Positions 24,653 to 34,620 of a stretch of 64,000 bases of DNA are shown here, in pieces. The DNA comes from Rhodoferax mekongensis. Its GTDB lineage: Bacteria; Pseudomonadota; Gammaproteobacteria; Burkholderiales; Burkholderiaceae_C. The stretch covers positions 2,443,001 through 2,507,000 of the forward strand of contig NZ_CP132507.1 in assembly GCF_032191775.1 (NCBI RefSeq). Direction: 5' to 3'. The translations under genes were made by a program, and so were the position numbers. Each line of letters opens with the position of its first letter. The first letter of the stretch is position 1. Under the pieces are notes generated by a model. That model did not search any database. It saw only the letters and a program-made list of their open reading frames with translations, and was not told where the DNA came from.

Positions 24653-26098
24653 ATGAACTTTGAACTCAAGCCTCTGAACCTTGTCGCCCTTGCCAATGAA
24701 AAAGCTGATTTGCTGATCCTGCTGGTCGCGCAGGATTTCAAGGCCGGCAAAGATGAATTGTCCATGCTCGTGGCCCAAACCCTGAAGCAGGGGGACTTTG
24801 CCGACAAGCCGGGCACCGTGCTCTCTATGTACCGGCCGGTGCAATTCAACGCCACCAAGGTCGTGCTGGCAGGAATCGGTGAAGGCCGCGCGCGCCAAGT
24901 GCGCAGTGCGCTGGCCGCCTGTGCGTCTGCCCTGAAGGCCACCAGTCTCAAAAAGCTGGTGGTAGCGTTTGCCGCCCCCGCGCAGGAAGATGCAGTACGC
25001 GCGGTACCTCTGGCGGTTGCAGATGCGAGTTACGTCTATACGCACACCAAATCCAAGCCTGAGCCCCGGACTTTGCAGAAGGTTTTGGTGGCTGCCACCA
25101 ATGCGTCTGAAGTGAAAGCGTCTTTTGATACAGGCGCAGCCACCGTCAGTGGTGTGGAATTTGCCAAGGAATGGGCGAATCGCCCTGCCAATTACGCAAC
25201 CCCCACGCTGCTGGGGCAGGCCGCTCAAAGCCTGGCCAAGTTTGCCAAGATCAGTTGCGAGGTACTCGGGCCCAAAGAAGTGGCCAAGTTGGGCATGGGC
25301 TCCTTCATGGCCGTGGCACAAGGTTCCGACGAGCCCTTGCGCTTCATCGTGCTGCAGTATTCCGGAGCGCCCAAGGCGCAAGCTCCGGTGGTTCTGGTGG
25401 GGAAGGGCATCACGTTTGATAGCGGCGGCATTTCCATCAAGCCTGCAGCCGAGATGGATGAAATGAAGTTTGACATGTCGGGTGCTGCCAGCGTACTGGG
25501 CACATTCCGGACTCTGGCAGAGCTCAAGCCCGCCATCAATGTGGTGGGCTTGATTCCTGCCTGTGAGAACCTGCTCAATGGCAAGGCGGTCAAACCCGGG
25601 GACGTTGTCACCAGCATGAGCGGGCAAACCATTGAAATACTGAATACCGATGCCGAAGGGCGCTTGGTCTTGTGCGACGCTCTGACTTATGCCGAGCGCT
25701 TCAAGCCTGCAGCCGTGGTTGACATCGCCACACTGACAGGTGCCTGCATGGTCGCTTTGGGCGGCGTACGAAGCGGCTTGTTTGCCAACAAGCCGGAATT
25801 GGGTGATGCACTGTTCCATGCGGGTGAGGCCACTGGCGACCTGTGCTGGCGCCTGCCCCTGGACGATGACTATGCAGAAGGCCTCAAGACCAACTTTGCG
25901 GATGTTGCCAATGTGGCCGGACGGGCGGGCGGTGCCATCACCGCTGCCAAGTTTTTGCAACGATTTACCGACAAATACTCTTGGGCTCACCTGGATATCG
26001 CGGGGACCGCATGGAAGAGCGGCGGTGCAAAAGGCGCTACCGGCCGTCCTGTGCCCCTCTTGGTCGAGTTTCTTTTGAGCCGGGTTGCAGGCAAGTGA
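24653..26098 (+). CDS. pepA: Cytosol leucyl aminopeptidase (M17)
   Basis: 481 residues. A di-zinc/manganese M17 aminopeptidase removing N-terminal residues from peptides. VLVGKGITFDSGGISIKP carries the metal-binding Lys and Asp, MKFDMSGAASV the next ligand, and NTDAEGRLVLCDAL is the family signature. E. coli PepA also binds DNA at Xer sites, which cannot be judged here. The stop codon overlaps the holC start (GTGA at 26095-26098), as in many proteobacteria. Confidence 0.97.
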   Translation: MNFELKPLNLVALANEKADLLILLVAQDFKAGKDELSMLVAQTLKQGDFADKPGTVLSMYRPVQFNATKVVLAGIGEGRARQVRSALAACASALKATSLKKLVVAFAAPAQEDAVRAVPLAVADASYVYTHTKSKPEPRTLQKVLVAATNASEVKASFDTGAATVSGVEFAKEWANRPANYATPTLLGQAAQSLAKFAKISCEVLGPKEVAKLGMGSFMAVAQGSDEPLRFIVLQYSGAPKAQAPVVLVGKGITFDSGGISIKPAAEMDEMKFDMSGAASVLGTFRTLAELKPAINVVGLIPACENLLNGKAVKPGDVVTSMSGQTIEILNTDAEGRLVLCDALTYAERFKPAAVVDIATLTGACMVALGGVRSGLFANKPELGDALFHAGEATGDLCWRLPLDDDYAEGLKTNFADVANVAGRAGGAITAAKFLQRFTDKYSWAHLDIAGTAWKSGGAKGATGRPVPLLVEFLLSRVAGK

Positions 26099-26529
26099 CT
26101 GACATCGCGTTCCATTTCGGTGCGCCCAACAAATTGGAATATGTGGGGCGCCTGCTGCGCAAGGCAGTAGCAAGGGGTGCCCGGTTGACGGTCCTGGCAC
26201 CACCTGCGCAGGTGCAGTACCTGGATGCGAGCCTTTGGGCGACCTCTCCCACCGATTTTCTGGTGCACGCCGTGGATGACGGGCAAGCACCGCATGCGAT
26301 GTGCCCGGTAGTTTTGACGTCCAGGGTGCACGGTGCGTTGAAAAACCATAGCGTATTGGTAAATTTGACGACCGCGGTTCCGGCCGATTTTGTGCAGTTT
26401 GAGCGGGTTATTGAAGTGGTATCCGTAGACGATGACGACCGGGCTTTGGCGCGCAACCGATGGAAGCACTATGTGCAGCAAGGTTACGAGATTCAGCGGC
26501 ACGATCTGAAGCTGAAAGGGGCTGAGTGA
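26095..26529 (+). CDS. holC: DNA polymerase III chi subunit
   Basis: 144 residues from a GTG start that overlaps the pepA stop. TDIAFHFGAPNKLEYVGRLLRKAVARG is the normal HolC start, and LWATSPTDFLVH and ERVIEVVSVDDDDRALARNRWKHY fit the rest. Chi links the clamp loader to SSB during replication. It follows pepA and is in turn followed, with a 1-base overlap (TGATG), by a small unknown gene. Confidence 0.94.
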   Translation: MTDIAFHFGAPNKLEYVGRLLRKAVARGARLTVLAPPAQVQYLDASLWATSPTDFLVHAVDDGQAPHAMCPVVLTSRVHGALKNHSVLVNLTTAVPADFVQFERVIEVVSVDDDDRALARNRWKHYVQQGYEIQRHDLKLKGAE

Positions 26530-26849
26530 TGCAGGCACCCAAGGCGACTCCGCGGTTTTTGCCGACCTTGACTGAGGTTGTAAAGCCATCGGCACCTCTT
26601 TCTGAGGAGCCCATGCAGCCGTCGGCTGAAGCGCCCGTGCCAAGTCCTTTGACTCAAGATGCGTTGGTGGCTGCGGTGATGGAGCGTCTGTTACCCAATC
26701 TGGAGCACCAGGTGCAGAATGCTTTGCGACAGAGCTTGCAGGCTCAGGTGGAACTGCTTTTGCCCGCTGTGATGGCGGACCTCGAAGACGCAGTGCGTTC
26801 CGCGGTCAGAGAAGCTGCCACCCGTTCGCGGGATGCCAAGCAATCGTAG
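26529..26849 (+). CDS. Small uncharacterised protein
   Basis: 106 residues. The first 45 residues are Pro-rich and disordered in character. The remainder is a long amphipathic helix region (LVAAVMERLLPNLEHQVQNAL, then VELLLPAVMADLEDAVRSAVREA), suggestive of a coiled coil or an oligomerisation segment. It is translationally coupled to holC. I do not recognise a family. It could assist replication by position only. Confidence 0.65.
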   Translation: MQAPKATPRFLPTLTEVVKPSAPLSEEPMQPSAEAPVPSPLTQDALVAAVMERLLPNLEHQVQNALRQSLQAQVELLLPAVMADLEDAVRSAVREAATRSRDAKQS

Positions 26850-26937
26850 TGCGTGGTGTGCAGGAATCGCGTGCTCAGTCGCACGGACTTTTTCCAAAAA
26901 GTTTTCGCTGGAGTCCGGAATGCGCAAAATTACGGGC

Positions 26938-26943
26938 TAGAAT
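26938..26943 (+). promoter_or_regulatory. -10 box of tRNA-Ser promoter
   Basis: TAGAAT lies 10 bases before the mature tRNA 5' end. No convincing -35 is seen. Confidence 0.4.
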
Positions 26944-26953
26944 ACGAGGCTCT

Positions 26954-27043
26954 GGAGCGGTGGATGAGCGGTTTAAGTCACACGCCTGGAAAGCGTGCGT
27001 GGGGTAAAACCCACCGCGGGTTCGAATCCCGCCTGCTCCGCCA
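26954..27043 (+). tRNA. tRNA-Ser (anticodon GGA)
   Basis: A complete class II tRNA of 90 bases including an encoded CCA. The acceptor GGAGCGG pairs with CTGCTCC. The anticodon stem CACGC/GCGTG encloses the loop CTGGAAA (anticodon GGA, reading UCC/UCU). There is a long variable arm (GTGGGGTAAAACCCAC) and a T arm with GGTTCGAATCC. The long variable arm is the serine-tRNA hallmark. Confidence 0.98.
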
Positions 27044-27053
27044 GAAAACAGAT

Positions 27054-27086
27054 AGCCCGTAGCGCGCAAGCGTTACGGGCTTTTTT
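27054..27086 (+). terminator. Rho-independent terminator after tRNA-Ser
   Basis: AGCCCGTAGCGC and GCGTTACGGGCT form a long stem (GCAA loop, one mismatch) followed by six T. It also faces the convergent SPFH gene, which ends 20 bases further on. Confidence 0.9.
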
Positions 27087-27105
27087 GTTGCCCGCCGTCT
27101 TAGGC

Positions 27106-28014
27106 CTATTTGCTGGACTGCACCATTTTCATGGCGGTGGCGATCAGGCCGGACACCTCGCTCATATTGCCGGGGATGATCAAGGTCGTGGTCGCATCGG
27201 CGGCCACTTTGCCATAGGCGTCTACCGCGCGTTCGGCCACCTTGAGTTGTACTGCCTGTTCACCGCCGGGTTGCCGGATGGCTGCTGCAATGCGTTCAAT
27301 GGCGGAGGCGGTAGCTTCTGCCACCGCAGTAATCGAGGCAGCCTCACCTTGTGCGCTGTTGATGGCGGCCTGCTTTTCGCCCTCCGAACGCGCGATGAAG
27401 GCCTCGCGTTCACCGGTGGCGATGTTGATCTGCTCCTGGCGACGGCCTTCAGAAGCTGCAATCAAGGCTCGCTTCTCGCGCTCTGCCGTAATCTGGGCCT
27501 GCATGGCATGCAGGATCTCTTTGGGCGGCGTCAGGTCCTTGATTTCATAGCGGAGTACTTTTACGCCCCAGTTCAAGGCCGCCTCGTCAATCGCTGCGAC
27601 GACTTGGGCGTTAATGATGTCTCGCTCTTCAAAGGTTTTGTCCAGCTCCAGCTTGCCGATGACCGAGCGCAAGGACGTTTGCGCCAGTTGAGAAATCGCG
27701 ACGATGTAGTTGCTGGAGCCGTAGCTGGCGCGCATGGCATCGGTGACCTGGAAATACAGAATGCCATCCACCTGCAGTTGGGTGTTGTCCTTGGTGATGC
27801 AGACCTGACTGGCGATATCGAGCGGGATTTCCTTCAGCACATGCTTGTAGGCCACCTTGTCGATGAAGGGCACCAGAAAGTTCAAGCCTGGGGTGAGGGT
27901 GCCGTGGTACTTGCCGAGCCGCTCTATCACCCATGCATGCTGCTGCGGCACGACCTTGACGGAGCGCGTCACAAAAATCACGGCGATAACCAAAAGTACG
28001 ATTGCGATTTCCAT
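27106..28014 (-). CDS. SPFH/stomatin-family membrane protein (QmcA-like)
   Basis: 302 residues. One N-terminal transmembrane segment (IAIVLLVIAVIFVTRSVKVV), then the SPFH domain (QQHAWVIERLGKYHGTLTPGLNFLVPF) and a charged coiled coil rich in Ala/Glu/Arg (ITAEREKRALIAASEGRRQEQ). Such proteins form large oligomeric scaffolds in membrane microdomains. It is followed by an NfeD-like gene in the usual stomatin-NfeD pairing, although here nfeD is upstream in transcription order. Confidence 0.93.
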   Translation of the reverse strand: MEIAIVLLVIAVIFVTRSVKVVPQQHAWVIERLGKYHGTLTPGLNFLVPFIDKVAYKHVLKEIPLDIASQVCITKDNTQLQVDGILYFQVTDAMRASYGSSNYIVAISQLAQTSLRSVIGKLELDKTFEERDIINAQVVAAIDEAALNWGVKVLRYEIKDLTPPKEILHAMQAQITAEREKRALIAASEGRRQEQINIATGEREAFIARSEGEKQAAINSAQGEAASITAVAEATASAIERIAAAIRQPGGEQAVQLKVAERAVDAYGKVAADATTTLIIPGNMSEVSGLIATAMKMVQSSK

Positions 28015-28026
28015 AGGGTTTCCTTC

Positions 28027-28452
28027 TTACGATTTGTCGACCAACAGGCGGTTGCCCACCATTTCTGCCACGCGGTGCGCTCCCGGTACCGGAATGACTC
28101 CGGTGCGATGAATAGCGGTCCAATGGGCTCCACGGTACTGCACGCTGGCGGTTCCATCCGGATTCCAAGCCATGATTTGCACAGTTTCACCGATATCGAG
28201 GTTGACGTTGGGGTTGGCCTGCGCAGGGGGCTCGTCATTCCGGCGGGTCCGTTTCAAGTGCCATGCTGCCACTGCGCCGCCGCCTACAAGAGCTGCCAGC
28301 ACGAGCTGCGTGGTGACATTGGCGCCGGCATGGGCCGCAAGTGCTGCTGCCACGGCTCCCGCTGCCAACATAAGCAGGTAAAACGTGCCAGTGAGCAGCT
28401 CAATCGCCACGATGGCACCTGTGAGCAGCCACCAGAGGGTGGGTTCTGACAT
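28027..28452 (-). CDS. NfeD-family membrane protein
   Basis: 141 residues of the short NfeD type. Three or four hydrophobic segments lie in the first 70 residues (LWWLLTGAIVAIELLTGTFY, LLMLAAGAVAAALAAHAG, LVLAALVGGGAVAAW). A soluble C-terminal OB-fold follows (NLDIGETVQI, GTASVQYRGAHW). It partners the SPFH protein encoded 12 bases downstream. The pair is widespread and is thought to act in membrane quality control (family knowledge). Confidence 0.92.
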   Translation of the reverse strand: MSEPTLWWLLTGAIVAIELLTGTFYLLMLAAGAVAAALAAHAGANVTTQLVLAALVGGGAVAAWHLKRTRRNDEPPAQANPNVNLDIGETVQIMAWNPDGTASVQYRGAHWTAIHRTGVIPVPGAHRVAEMVGNRLLVDKS

Positions 28453-28583
28453 GGGGCGGACTCCGGTTGTATTGATGACGCCACATTGTGGGCCAATTGA
28501 ATGACCGTGCCGCGGACTTGCCGCAATAAGTCCTTACACTTCGCGCCTGTTTGCCTTTTTTAGCCCGTCGTTGGAGCCTTTCG

Positions 28584-30854
28584 ATGAAGTTTCGCTTTCC
28601 CATCATCATCATTGACGAAGATTTCCGTTCGGAAAACACGTCGGGCTTGGGCATTCGTGCCCTGGCACAGGCTATCGAGTCGGAAGGGTTCGAAGTTCTG
28701 GGCGTGACCAGCTATGGCGATTTGAGCCAGTTCGCCCAGCAACAAAGCCGCGCCAGTGCTTTCATTTTGTCGATTGACGATGAAGAGTTCACCCCCGGTC
28801 CGGATCTGGACCCTGCGGTGTTGAACCTGCGCCACTTCATTGAAGAAGTGCGCCGCAAGAACCTGGATGTACCGATCTATGTGTATGGCGAAACGAAGAC
28901 CAGCCGCCACATTCCCAACGACATCCTGCGCGAACTGCATGGCTTCATTCACATGTTTGAGGACACGCCCGAGTTCGTGGCGCGCCACATCATCCGTGAG
29001 GCCAAGGGCTATCTGGAGGGCGTGCAGCCTCCGTTTTTCAAGGCGCTGCTGGATTACGCCGAAGACGGCTCCTACAGCTGGCACTGCCCGGGGCACTCGG
29101 GCGGTGTGGCCTTCTTGAAGAGCCCGGTGGGCCAGATGTACCACCAGTTTTATGGTGAAAACATGCTGCGCGCCGACGTGTGCAATGCAGTGGAAGAGCT
29201 GGGTCAGTTGCTGGACCACAACGGAGCCATCGGTGCCTCCGAGCGCAATGCGGCACGCATTTTCAATGCGGATCACTGCTTCTTTGTGACCAACGGCACC
29301 TCGACCTCCAACAAGATGGTGTGGCACCACACGGTAGCGCCCGGTGACATCGTGATCGTGGACCGCAACTGCCACAAGTCCAACCTGCACGCCATCATCA
29401 TGACCGGGGCGATTCCCGTGTTCCTGAAGCCCACGCGCAACCACTTCGGCATCATCGGTCCGATTCCGCAAAGTGAGTTTGAGCCTGCCAACATTCAGGC
29501 CAAAATCAAGGCCAATCCGCTGCTCAAGGGCGTGGACGCCAAAAAGATCAAGCCACGCATCCTGACGCTGACGCAGTCCACCTACGACGGTGTGCTTTAC
29601 AACACCGAAACCATCAAGAGCATGCTTGATGGCTACGTGGAGAACATCCACTTCGACGAGGCTTGGCTGCCGCATGCGGCGTTCCACCCGTTCTATGGCA
29701 CCTACCACGCCATGGGCAAGAACCGCGCGCGCCCCAAGGAGGCCGTGGTGTACAGCACGCAATCCATCCACAAGCTGCTGGCCGGCATCAGCCAGGCCAG
29801 CCACGTGCTCGTGCAGGACTCCCAGACTGTCAAGTTGGACAAGCACTTGTTCAACGAGGCCTACCTGATGCACACCTCCACCAGCCCGCAGTACAGCATC
29901 ATTGCCAGCTGCGATGTGGCCGCAGCCATGATGGAGCCACCCGGTGGAACTGCGTTGGTGGAAGAAAGCATTGCCGAAGCACTGGATTTCCGTCGCGCCA
30001 TGCGCAAGGTGGACGAAGAGTACGGCGACGACTGGTGGTTCAAGGTCTGGGGACCGGACAAATTGGCCGACGAAGGCATCGGCAAGGCCGCGGACTGGAT
30101 CATCAAGGGCGAGTCCAAGAGCGCAAAGGCCAACTGGCACGGCTTTGGCAAGCTGGCCAACGGCTTCAACATGCTGGACCCGATCAAGTCCACCATCGTG
30201 ACGCCCGGTCTGGACCTGAACGGCAAGTTCGCCAAGACCGGTATTCCCGCTTCCATCGTGACCAAGTTTTTGGCTGAGCACGGCGTGGTGGTCGAGAAGA
30301 CCGGCCTGTACAGCTTCTTCATCATGTTCACCATCGGCATTACCAAAGGCCGCTGGAACAGCATGTTGACCGCGTTGCAACAGTTCAAGGATGACTACGC
30401 CAAGAACCAACCCATGTGGCGCGTGTTGCCTGAGTTTGTGCAGAAGTACCCGCGCTACGAGAAGATGGGTCTGGCGGACTTGTGCCACCACATTCACCAG
30501 CTGTATGCCAAGTTCGACATCGCCCGCCTGACCACCGAGGTGTACCTCAGCGATCTGGTGCCTGCCATGAAACCCAGTGATGCCTACGCGCACATTGCCT
30601 TGCGCAAGACCGAACGTGTGGAAATCGACCACCTGGAAGGCCGTGTGTCAGTGGGCATGGTCACCCCATACCCACCCGGTATCCCATTGCTGGTGCCTGG
30701 CGAGGTGTTCAACAAGAAAGTGGTGGACTACCTCAAGTTCTCGCGCGAGTTCAACGCCCAGTGCCCCGGCTTTGAGACCGATGTGCACGGTCTGGTAAGT
30801 GAAGTGGGAGAAGACGGCAAGGTCCGATACTACGCTGACTGTGTGAAGGCTTGA
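28584..30854 (+). CDS. Orn/Lys/Arg decarboxylase (AdiA/LdcC class)
   Basis: 756 residues, the size of the large inducible/constitutive basic amino-acid decarboxylases. Residues 1-130 are the flavodoxin-like wing domain (IIIIDEDFRSENTSGLGIRA). The PLP-binding core follows, with STQSIHKLLAG holding the cofactor lysine (Lys397), HFDEAWLPHAAFHPFY and WHCPGHSGG. The C-terminal domain follows. It removes CO2 from lysine, arginine or ornithine, giving polyamine precursors or acid resistance. The substrate cannot be fixed by eye. No antiporter gene lies beside it, which speaks against a dedicated acid-resistance pair. Confidence 0.9.
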   Translation: MKFRFPIIIIDEDFRSENTSGLGIRALAQAIESEGFEVLGVTSYGDLSQFAQQQSRASAFILSIDDEEFTPGPDLDPAVLNLRHFIEEVRRKNLDVPIYVYGETKTSRHIPNDILRELHGFIHMFEDTPEFVARHIIREAKGYLEGVQPPFFKALLDYAEDGSYSWHCPGHSGGVAFLKSPVGQMYHQFYGENMLRADVCNAVEELGQLLDHNGAIGASERNAARIFNADHCFFVTNGTSTSNKMVWHHTVAPGDIVIVDRNCHKSNLHAIIMTGAIPVFLKPTRNHFGIIGPIPQSEFEPANIQAKIKANPLLKGVDAKKIKPRILTLTQSTYDGVLYNTETIKSMLDGYVENIHFDEAWLPHAAFHPFYGTYHAMGKNRARPKEAVVYSTQSIHKLLAGISQASHVLVQDSQTVKLDKHLFNEAYLMHTSTSPQYSIIASCDVAAAMMEPPGGTALVEESIAEALDFRRAMRKVDEEYGDDWWFKVWGPDKLADEGIGKAADWIIKGESKSAKANWHGFGKLANGFNMLDPIKSTIVTPGLDLNGKFAKTGIPASIVTKFLAEHGVVVEKTGLYSFFIMFTIGITKGRWNSMLTALQQFKDDYAKNQPMWRVLPEFVQKYPRYEKMGLADLCHHIHQLYAKFDIARLTTEVYLSDLVPAMKPSDAYAHIALRKTERVEIDHLEGRVSVGMVTPYPPGIPLLVPGEVFNKKVVDYLKFSREFNAQCPGFETDVHGLVSEVGEDGKVRYYADCVKA

Positions 30855-30883
30855 TTCACCCCCAAGGGACCAGAGTCCCCAAG

Positions 30884-30924
30884 AAAAGAGCGCCGGCAGA
30901 TCACTCTACAGGCGCTCTTTTTTT
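30884..30924. terminator. Bidirectional terminator between decarboxylase and fabI
   Basis: AAAAGAGCGCC (30884-30894) pairs with GGCGCTCTTTT (30911-30921), followed by a run of seven T. On the minus strand the A-rich left flank supplies T residues for fabI. The T run is shared with a 45-bp repeat copy. Confidence 0.9.
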
Positions 30925-30961
30925 GATAGCTGCCCGCGCACATTCCATGGGCGCGAGCGGC
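30918..30961 (-). repeat. 45-bp dispersed repeat, copy after decarboxylase
   Basis: On the minus strand: CCGCTCGCGCCCATGGAATG, then TGCGCGGGCAGCTATC, then a run of A. The best pairwise match is to the copy inside the hydrolase gene at 47545-47590 (29 of 34 bases in the central part). Confidence 0.7.
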
Positions 30962-30970
30962 GTATTTGGC

Positions 30971-31756
30971 TTAAATCTCTGCGGTCACGCCCATGGTCTG
31001 GCTGTAGCCGCCGTCCACGTAGGTGATTTCTGCAGTCACACCACCGGCCAAGTCGCTCAGTAAGAAGGCAGCCACATTGCCTACATCCTCAATCGTCACG
31101 TTGCGACGGATGGGGGAGGCGCCGGCCACCATGTTCAGCAACTTGCTGAAGTCCTTGATACCGCTGGCAGCCAGTGTCTTGATCGGACCGGCACTGATGC
31201 CGTTCACGCGAATGCCCTTGGGGCCTACGGCTTCCGCCAGATAGCGCACGCTGGCTTCCAGTGAGGCCTTGGCCAGGCCCATGGTGTTGTAGTTGGGGAT
31301 GATGCGCTCGGCGCCCAGGTACGACAGGGTCAGCAAAGCCGCTTTGGGTGTCAGGTAGGGCAGGGCTGCCTTGGCCATCGCCGGGAAGCTGTAGGCGCTG
31401 ATGTCGTGCGCGATTTTGAAATTCTCGCGGGTCAGGCCGTCCAGGAAGTTACCTGCAATCGCTTCACGGGGTGCGAAGCCGATGCTGTGTACAAATCCGT
31501 CAAAGGTGGGCCAGTGAACAGACAGGTCCTTGAACAACTGGTCGATCTGCTCATCGTTACCCACATCGCAGTCAAAGACCAGCTTGGAGTCGAAGTCGGC
31601 AGCAAACTCAGTGATGCGTTCCTTGAAACGCTCGCCTACATAACTGAAGGCCAATTCGGCGCCTTGTTCTTTGCATGCTTTGGCAATGCCGTAGGCGATG
31701 GAGCGGTTCGACAACACTCCGGTGATCAACAACTTCTTGCCTGCTAAAAAGCCCAT
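30971..31756 (-). CDS. fabI: Enoyl-[acyl-carrier-protein] reductase (NADH)
   Basis: 261 residues. Final reductive step of fatty-acid elongation. Short-chain dehydrogenase fold with the FabI cofactor loop [16 protein letters not shown]. The active site reads [25 protein letters not shown] (Tyr-x6-Lys arrangement as in E. coli FabI), and the substrate-binding region [10 protein letters not shown] is present. All catalytic residues are kept. It stands alone, convergent with the decarboxylase gene and divergent from yejA. Confidence 0.97.
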   Translation of the reverse strand: MGFLAGKKLLITGVLSNRSIAYGIAKACKEQGAELAFSYVGERFKERITEFAADFDSKLVFDCDVGNDEQIDQLFKDLSVHWPTFDGFVHSIGFAPREAIAGNFLDGLTRENFKIAHDISAYSFPAMAKAALPYLTPKAALLTLSYLGAERIIPNYNTMGLAKASLEASVRYLAEAVGPKGIRVNGISAGPIKTLAASGIKDFSKLLNMVAGASPIRRNVTIEDVGNVAAFLLSDLAGGVTAEITYVDGGYSQTMGVTAEI

Positions 31757-31798
31757 ATCGTCCTCATAAAAATGCGTGGTCTGGTGCAGAATTGTCGC

Positions 31799-33598
31799 AT
31801 GCGGAAATGGGTGGCATTACTGTGGAGTTTCATGGCAGGCAGCGCGTGGGCAGCGCATGGCTATGCACTCTGGGGCGACCTGCAATATCCGCCGGGCTTT
31901 GCCCACTTCAGTTACGTCAATCTGGCCGCACCCAAAGGTGGTGAGTTGCGGCTGGTCAGCAACTTGCGAGTCTCCACCTTCGACAAGTACAACCCGTTCA
32001 CCGTCAAGGGCTCGGCGCCTGCCTACCTCAGCAGCCTGATGTTTGACAGTCTGCTCGCCGGCGCATTGGATGAGACCGCGGCAGGTTACGGGCTGCTTGC
32101 CAAAGACGTGAGCGTGTCAGCAGATGGCTTGAGCGCCACCTTTGTATTGCGGACTGAAGCGCGCTTTCACAATGGCGATCCGGTGCTCGCGCGCGATGTG
32201 AAGCACAGCTTTGACATGCTTAAAGGCCCGCTGTCATCCCCCGGCTTCCGGACCCTGCTGGAAGACGTGGTGGGGGTGGATGTGCTGGATGAACGCACCG
32301 TGCGCTACCGCTTTGCCAAGCCCAACCGCGACCTGCCGCTGACCGTGGGCGGGCTGCCAGTCTTCAGCCACCGATGGGGCGAGGAGGGTGGCAAGCCCAA
32401 GCCCTTCGACCAGATCGTGATGGATATTCCCATCGGCAGCGGGCCTTACAAAGTGGGCCCGGTGAACTTCGGCAAAGACATTACCTATGTGCGTGACCCG
32501 CAGTACTGGGCGCGTGATCTGAACGTGCGCCGGGGTACCGCTAACTTTGACCGCATCACGGTCAAGATTTACAAAGACAGCACGGCCCGACTGGAGGCCT
32601 TGAAGGCGGGCGAGTTCGACCTGATGCGTTTTTTTTCTGCGGGGGACTGGGCGCGACGCGTCACCGGGCGTAAGTTTGACAGCGGCGAGTTGGTCAAGGC
32701 GGAGTTCAAACACCGGTTGCCCACGGGTTTCCAGAGCTATGTACTCAACACCCGCAAGCCCTTGTTGCAGGACGTGCGGGTGCGCCAAGCCCTGGGTCTG
32801 GCGCTGGACTACGAGTGGATGAACCGCCAGATGTTTTACGGCGCCTACCAGCGCGTGCAGGGGCTGTTTGGCAACACCGACTGCCAGGCCACCGGTCTGC
32901 CCCCAGAACAAGAGTTGGCACTCCTGAATCCGTGGCGAGGCAAAGTGCCGGACGCTGCCTTCGGCAATATGGCGATACCTCCGCGCACTGACGGTGAAGA
33001 CTCCCTGCGCAATAACTTGCGCAAAGCCCAAGCCTTGCTCAAAGAGGCCGGCTGGACCTACCGCGACGGCACCTTGCGCAACGCCAAAGGCCAGGCCTTT
33101 GAGCTGGAGTACCTGGACAGCAATGAGGCCGGTGCACGGGTGGTGACTCCGTGGGCGCGTAATCTCGAGAAGATCGGCGTCACGCTCAAGTTCCGCCCGG
33201 TGGACTTTGCGCTGTACCAGCAACGACTGCAGAAGTTCGAATTCGACATCACCTCCATCGCCTACGCGGGTACCCAGAATCCCGGTCAGGAGTTTGTGGA
33301 TTTGTTCAGCAGCAAAGCGGCAGACCAGGAAGACTCCGGCAATTTGAGTGGCATCAAGAGTCCGGCAGTGGACGCTTTGATTCAGCACATGACCGGCGCC
33401 AAATCTAAGGCAGCTTTGTTGCCCGCCTGCCGCGCGCTGGACCGGGTGATCGCCCACAGCCATGTGCTGGTACCCCAGTGGTCTGCGGCGACACACCGTA
33501 TTGCCTACAACGCCTGGCGCCTGGAGAAGCCCGCGCAGATGCCGCCCTACGCCCAGGGCGAAGGTTGGGCCATTGACACCTGGTGGGCCAAGCCATGA
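31799..33598 (+). CDS. yejA: Peptide ABC transporter substrate-binding protein, YejA type
   Basis: 599 residues from the ATG at 31799, giving a short signal peptide ([21 protein letters not shown]). SBP family 5: [20 protein letters not shown] and [21 protein letters not shown] are typical of the YejA/microcin C branch, as is [20 protein letters not shown]. The periplasmic protein hands oligopeptides to YejBEF. The stop codon overlaps the yejB start (ATGA). Homologues also take up microcin C-like antibiotics (family knowledge). Confidence 0.93.
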   Translation: MRKWVALLWSFMAGSAWAAHGYALWGDLQYPPGFAHFSYVNLAAPKGGELRLVSNLRVSTFDKYNPFTVKGSAPAYLSSLMFDSLLAGALDETAAGYGLLAKDVSVSADGLSATFVLRTEARFHNGDPVLARDVKHSFDMLKGPLSSPGFRTLLEDVVGVDVLDERTVRYRFAKPNRDLPLTVGGLPVFSHRWGEEGGKPKPFDQIVMDIPIGSGPYKVGPVNFGKDITYVRDPQYWARDLNVRRGTANFDRITVKIYKDSTARLEALKAGEFDLMRFFSAGDWARRVTGRKFDSGELVKAEFKHRLPTGFQSYVLNTRKPLLQDVRVRQALGLALDYEWMNRQMFYGAYQRVQGLFGNTDCQATGLPPEQELALLNPWRGKVPDAAFGNMAIPPRTDGEDSLRNNLRKAQALLKEAGWTYRDGTLRNAKGQAFELEYLDSNEAGARVVTPWARNLEKIGVTLKFRPVDFALYQQRLQKFEFDITSIAYAGTQNPGQEFVDLFSSKAADQEDSGNLSGIKSPAVDALIQHMTGAKSKAALLPACRALDRVIAHSHVLVPQWSAATHRIAYNAWRLEKPAQMPPYAQGEGWAIDTWWAKP

Positions 33599-34620
33599 TG
33601 GTCTACACACTCAAACGGCTGTTGTTGATGCTGCCCACGCTGTTCGGCGTGCTGTTGCTGACCTTTGTCGTGGTGCAATTTGTGCCCGGAGGACCCGTGG
33701 AGCAGTATCTGGCGGAAGCCAAGGCAGGTGCCGGTGTGGGTGCGGAAGGCGGCATCAGTTATCGCGGCGCGCAAGGGGTAGACCCCAAGCGTTTGGAGCA
33801 GGCCAAAGCGCTGTATGGTTTTGACAAACCGGCGCCAGAGCGCTTCTGGCAGATGCTTACCCAGTTCGCCCGCTTTGATCTGGGTACCAGCTTTTTCCAG
33901 AACCGCAAAGTCTCGGAGCTGATCTGGGAGAAGCTGCCGGTCTCCATGAGTCTGGGTCTGTGGACTTTCTTTTTGAGCTACGGCATTGCGGTCCCGCTGG
34001 GCATCGCCAAGGCGGTCCGCGCGGGCTCCCGGTTTGATTTGGTGACCAGCATCGTGGTGCTGGTGGGATTCGCCATTCCCGGTTTCGTGCTGGGCGTGGC
34101 GTTGCTGGTGGTGTTTGGCGGGCAGTTGCAGTGGTTTCCGCTGCGCGGGCTGGTATCGGCAAATTGGGAGAGCTTGTCGTGGGGCGCCAAAGTGACGGAC
34201 TACCTCTGGCACATCGCCATGCCGGTCGCAGCAATGGTGATGAGCAGCTTTGCCACCATCGCGATGCTCACCAAAAATTCTTTTCTGGAAGAAATCCGCA
34301 AGCAGTATGTCTTGACCGCCCGAGCCAAAGGCCTGCCCGAGCGCAAAGTACTGTGGAAGCATGTGATGCGCAACGCCTTGATTCCCATCGTGACCGGGTT
34401 TCCGGCTGCGTTCATAGGCGCTTTTTTTACGGGGTCCCTGCTGATCGAGACCCAGTTTTCGCTTGATGGCCTGGGCCTTTTGAGCTACGAGAGCGTGATC
34501 CGGCGTGATTACCCGGTCGTCTTGGGCACCCTGTACCTGTTTACGCTCATCGGCTTGGTGACCAAGCTGGTGTCAGACCTTTGTTATGCCTGGGTGGACC
34601 CGCGTGTTACTTTCGATTAG
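33595..34620 (+). CDS. yejB: Peptide ABC transporter permease, YejB type
   Basis: 341 residues. Six hydrophobic segments, first [20 protein letters not shown], and the coupling motif EEIRKQYVLTARAKGLPERK (EAA loop) near residue 245. The long periplasmic insert between the first two helices (GGISYRGAQGVDPKRLEQAK) is a YejB feature. An ATG at 33598 would also work. A three-hairpin repeat follows its stop codon. Confidence 0.93.
   Translation: MMVYTLKRLLLMLPTLFGVLLLTFVVVQFVPGGPVEQYLAEAKAGAGVGAEGGISYRGAQGVDPKRLEQAKALYGFDKPAPERFWQMLTQFARFDLGTSFFQNRKVSELIWEKLPVSMSLGLWTFFLSYGIAVPLGIAKAVRAGSRFDLVTSIVVLVGFAIPGFVLGVALLVVFGGQLQWFPLRGLVSANWESLSWGAKVTDYLWHIAMPVAAMVMSSFATIAMLTKNSFLEEIRKQYVLTARAKGLPERKVLWKHVMRNALIPIVTGFPAAFIGAFFTGSLLIETQFSLDGLGLLSYESVIRRDYPVVLGTLYLFTLIGLVTKLVSDLCYAWVDPRVTFD

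Noticed and set aside
28560..30632. A 690-codon open frame antisense to the decarboxylase gene
   Set aside because: Shadow frame of GC-rich coding DNA: no family motifs, His/Val/Gln-rich composition, and the sense strand gives a full, recognisable enzyme.
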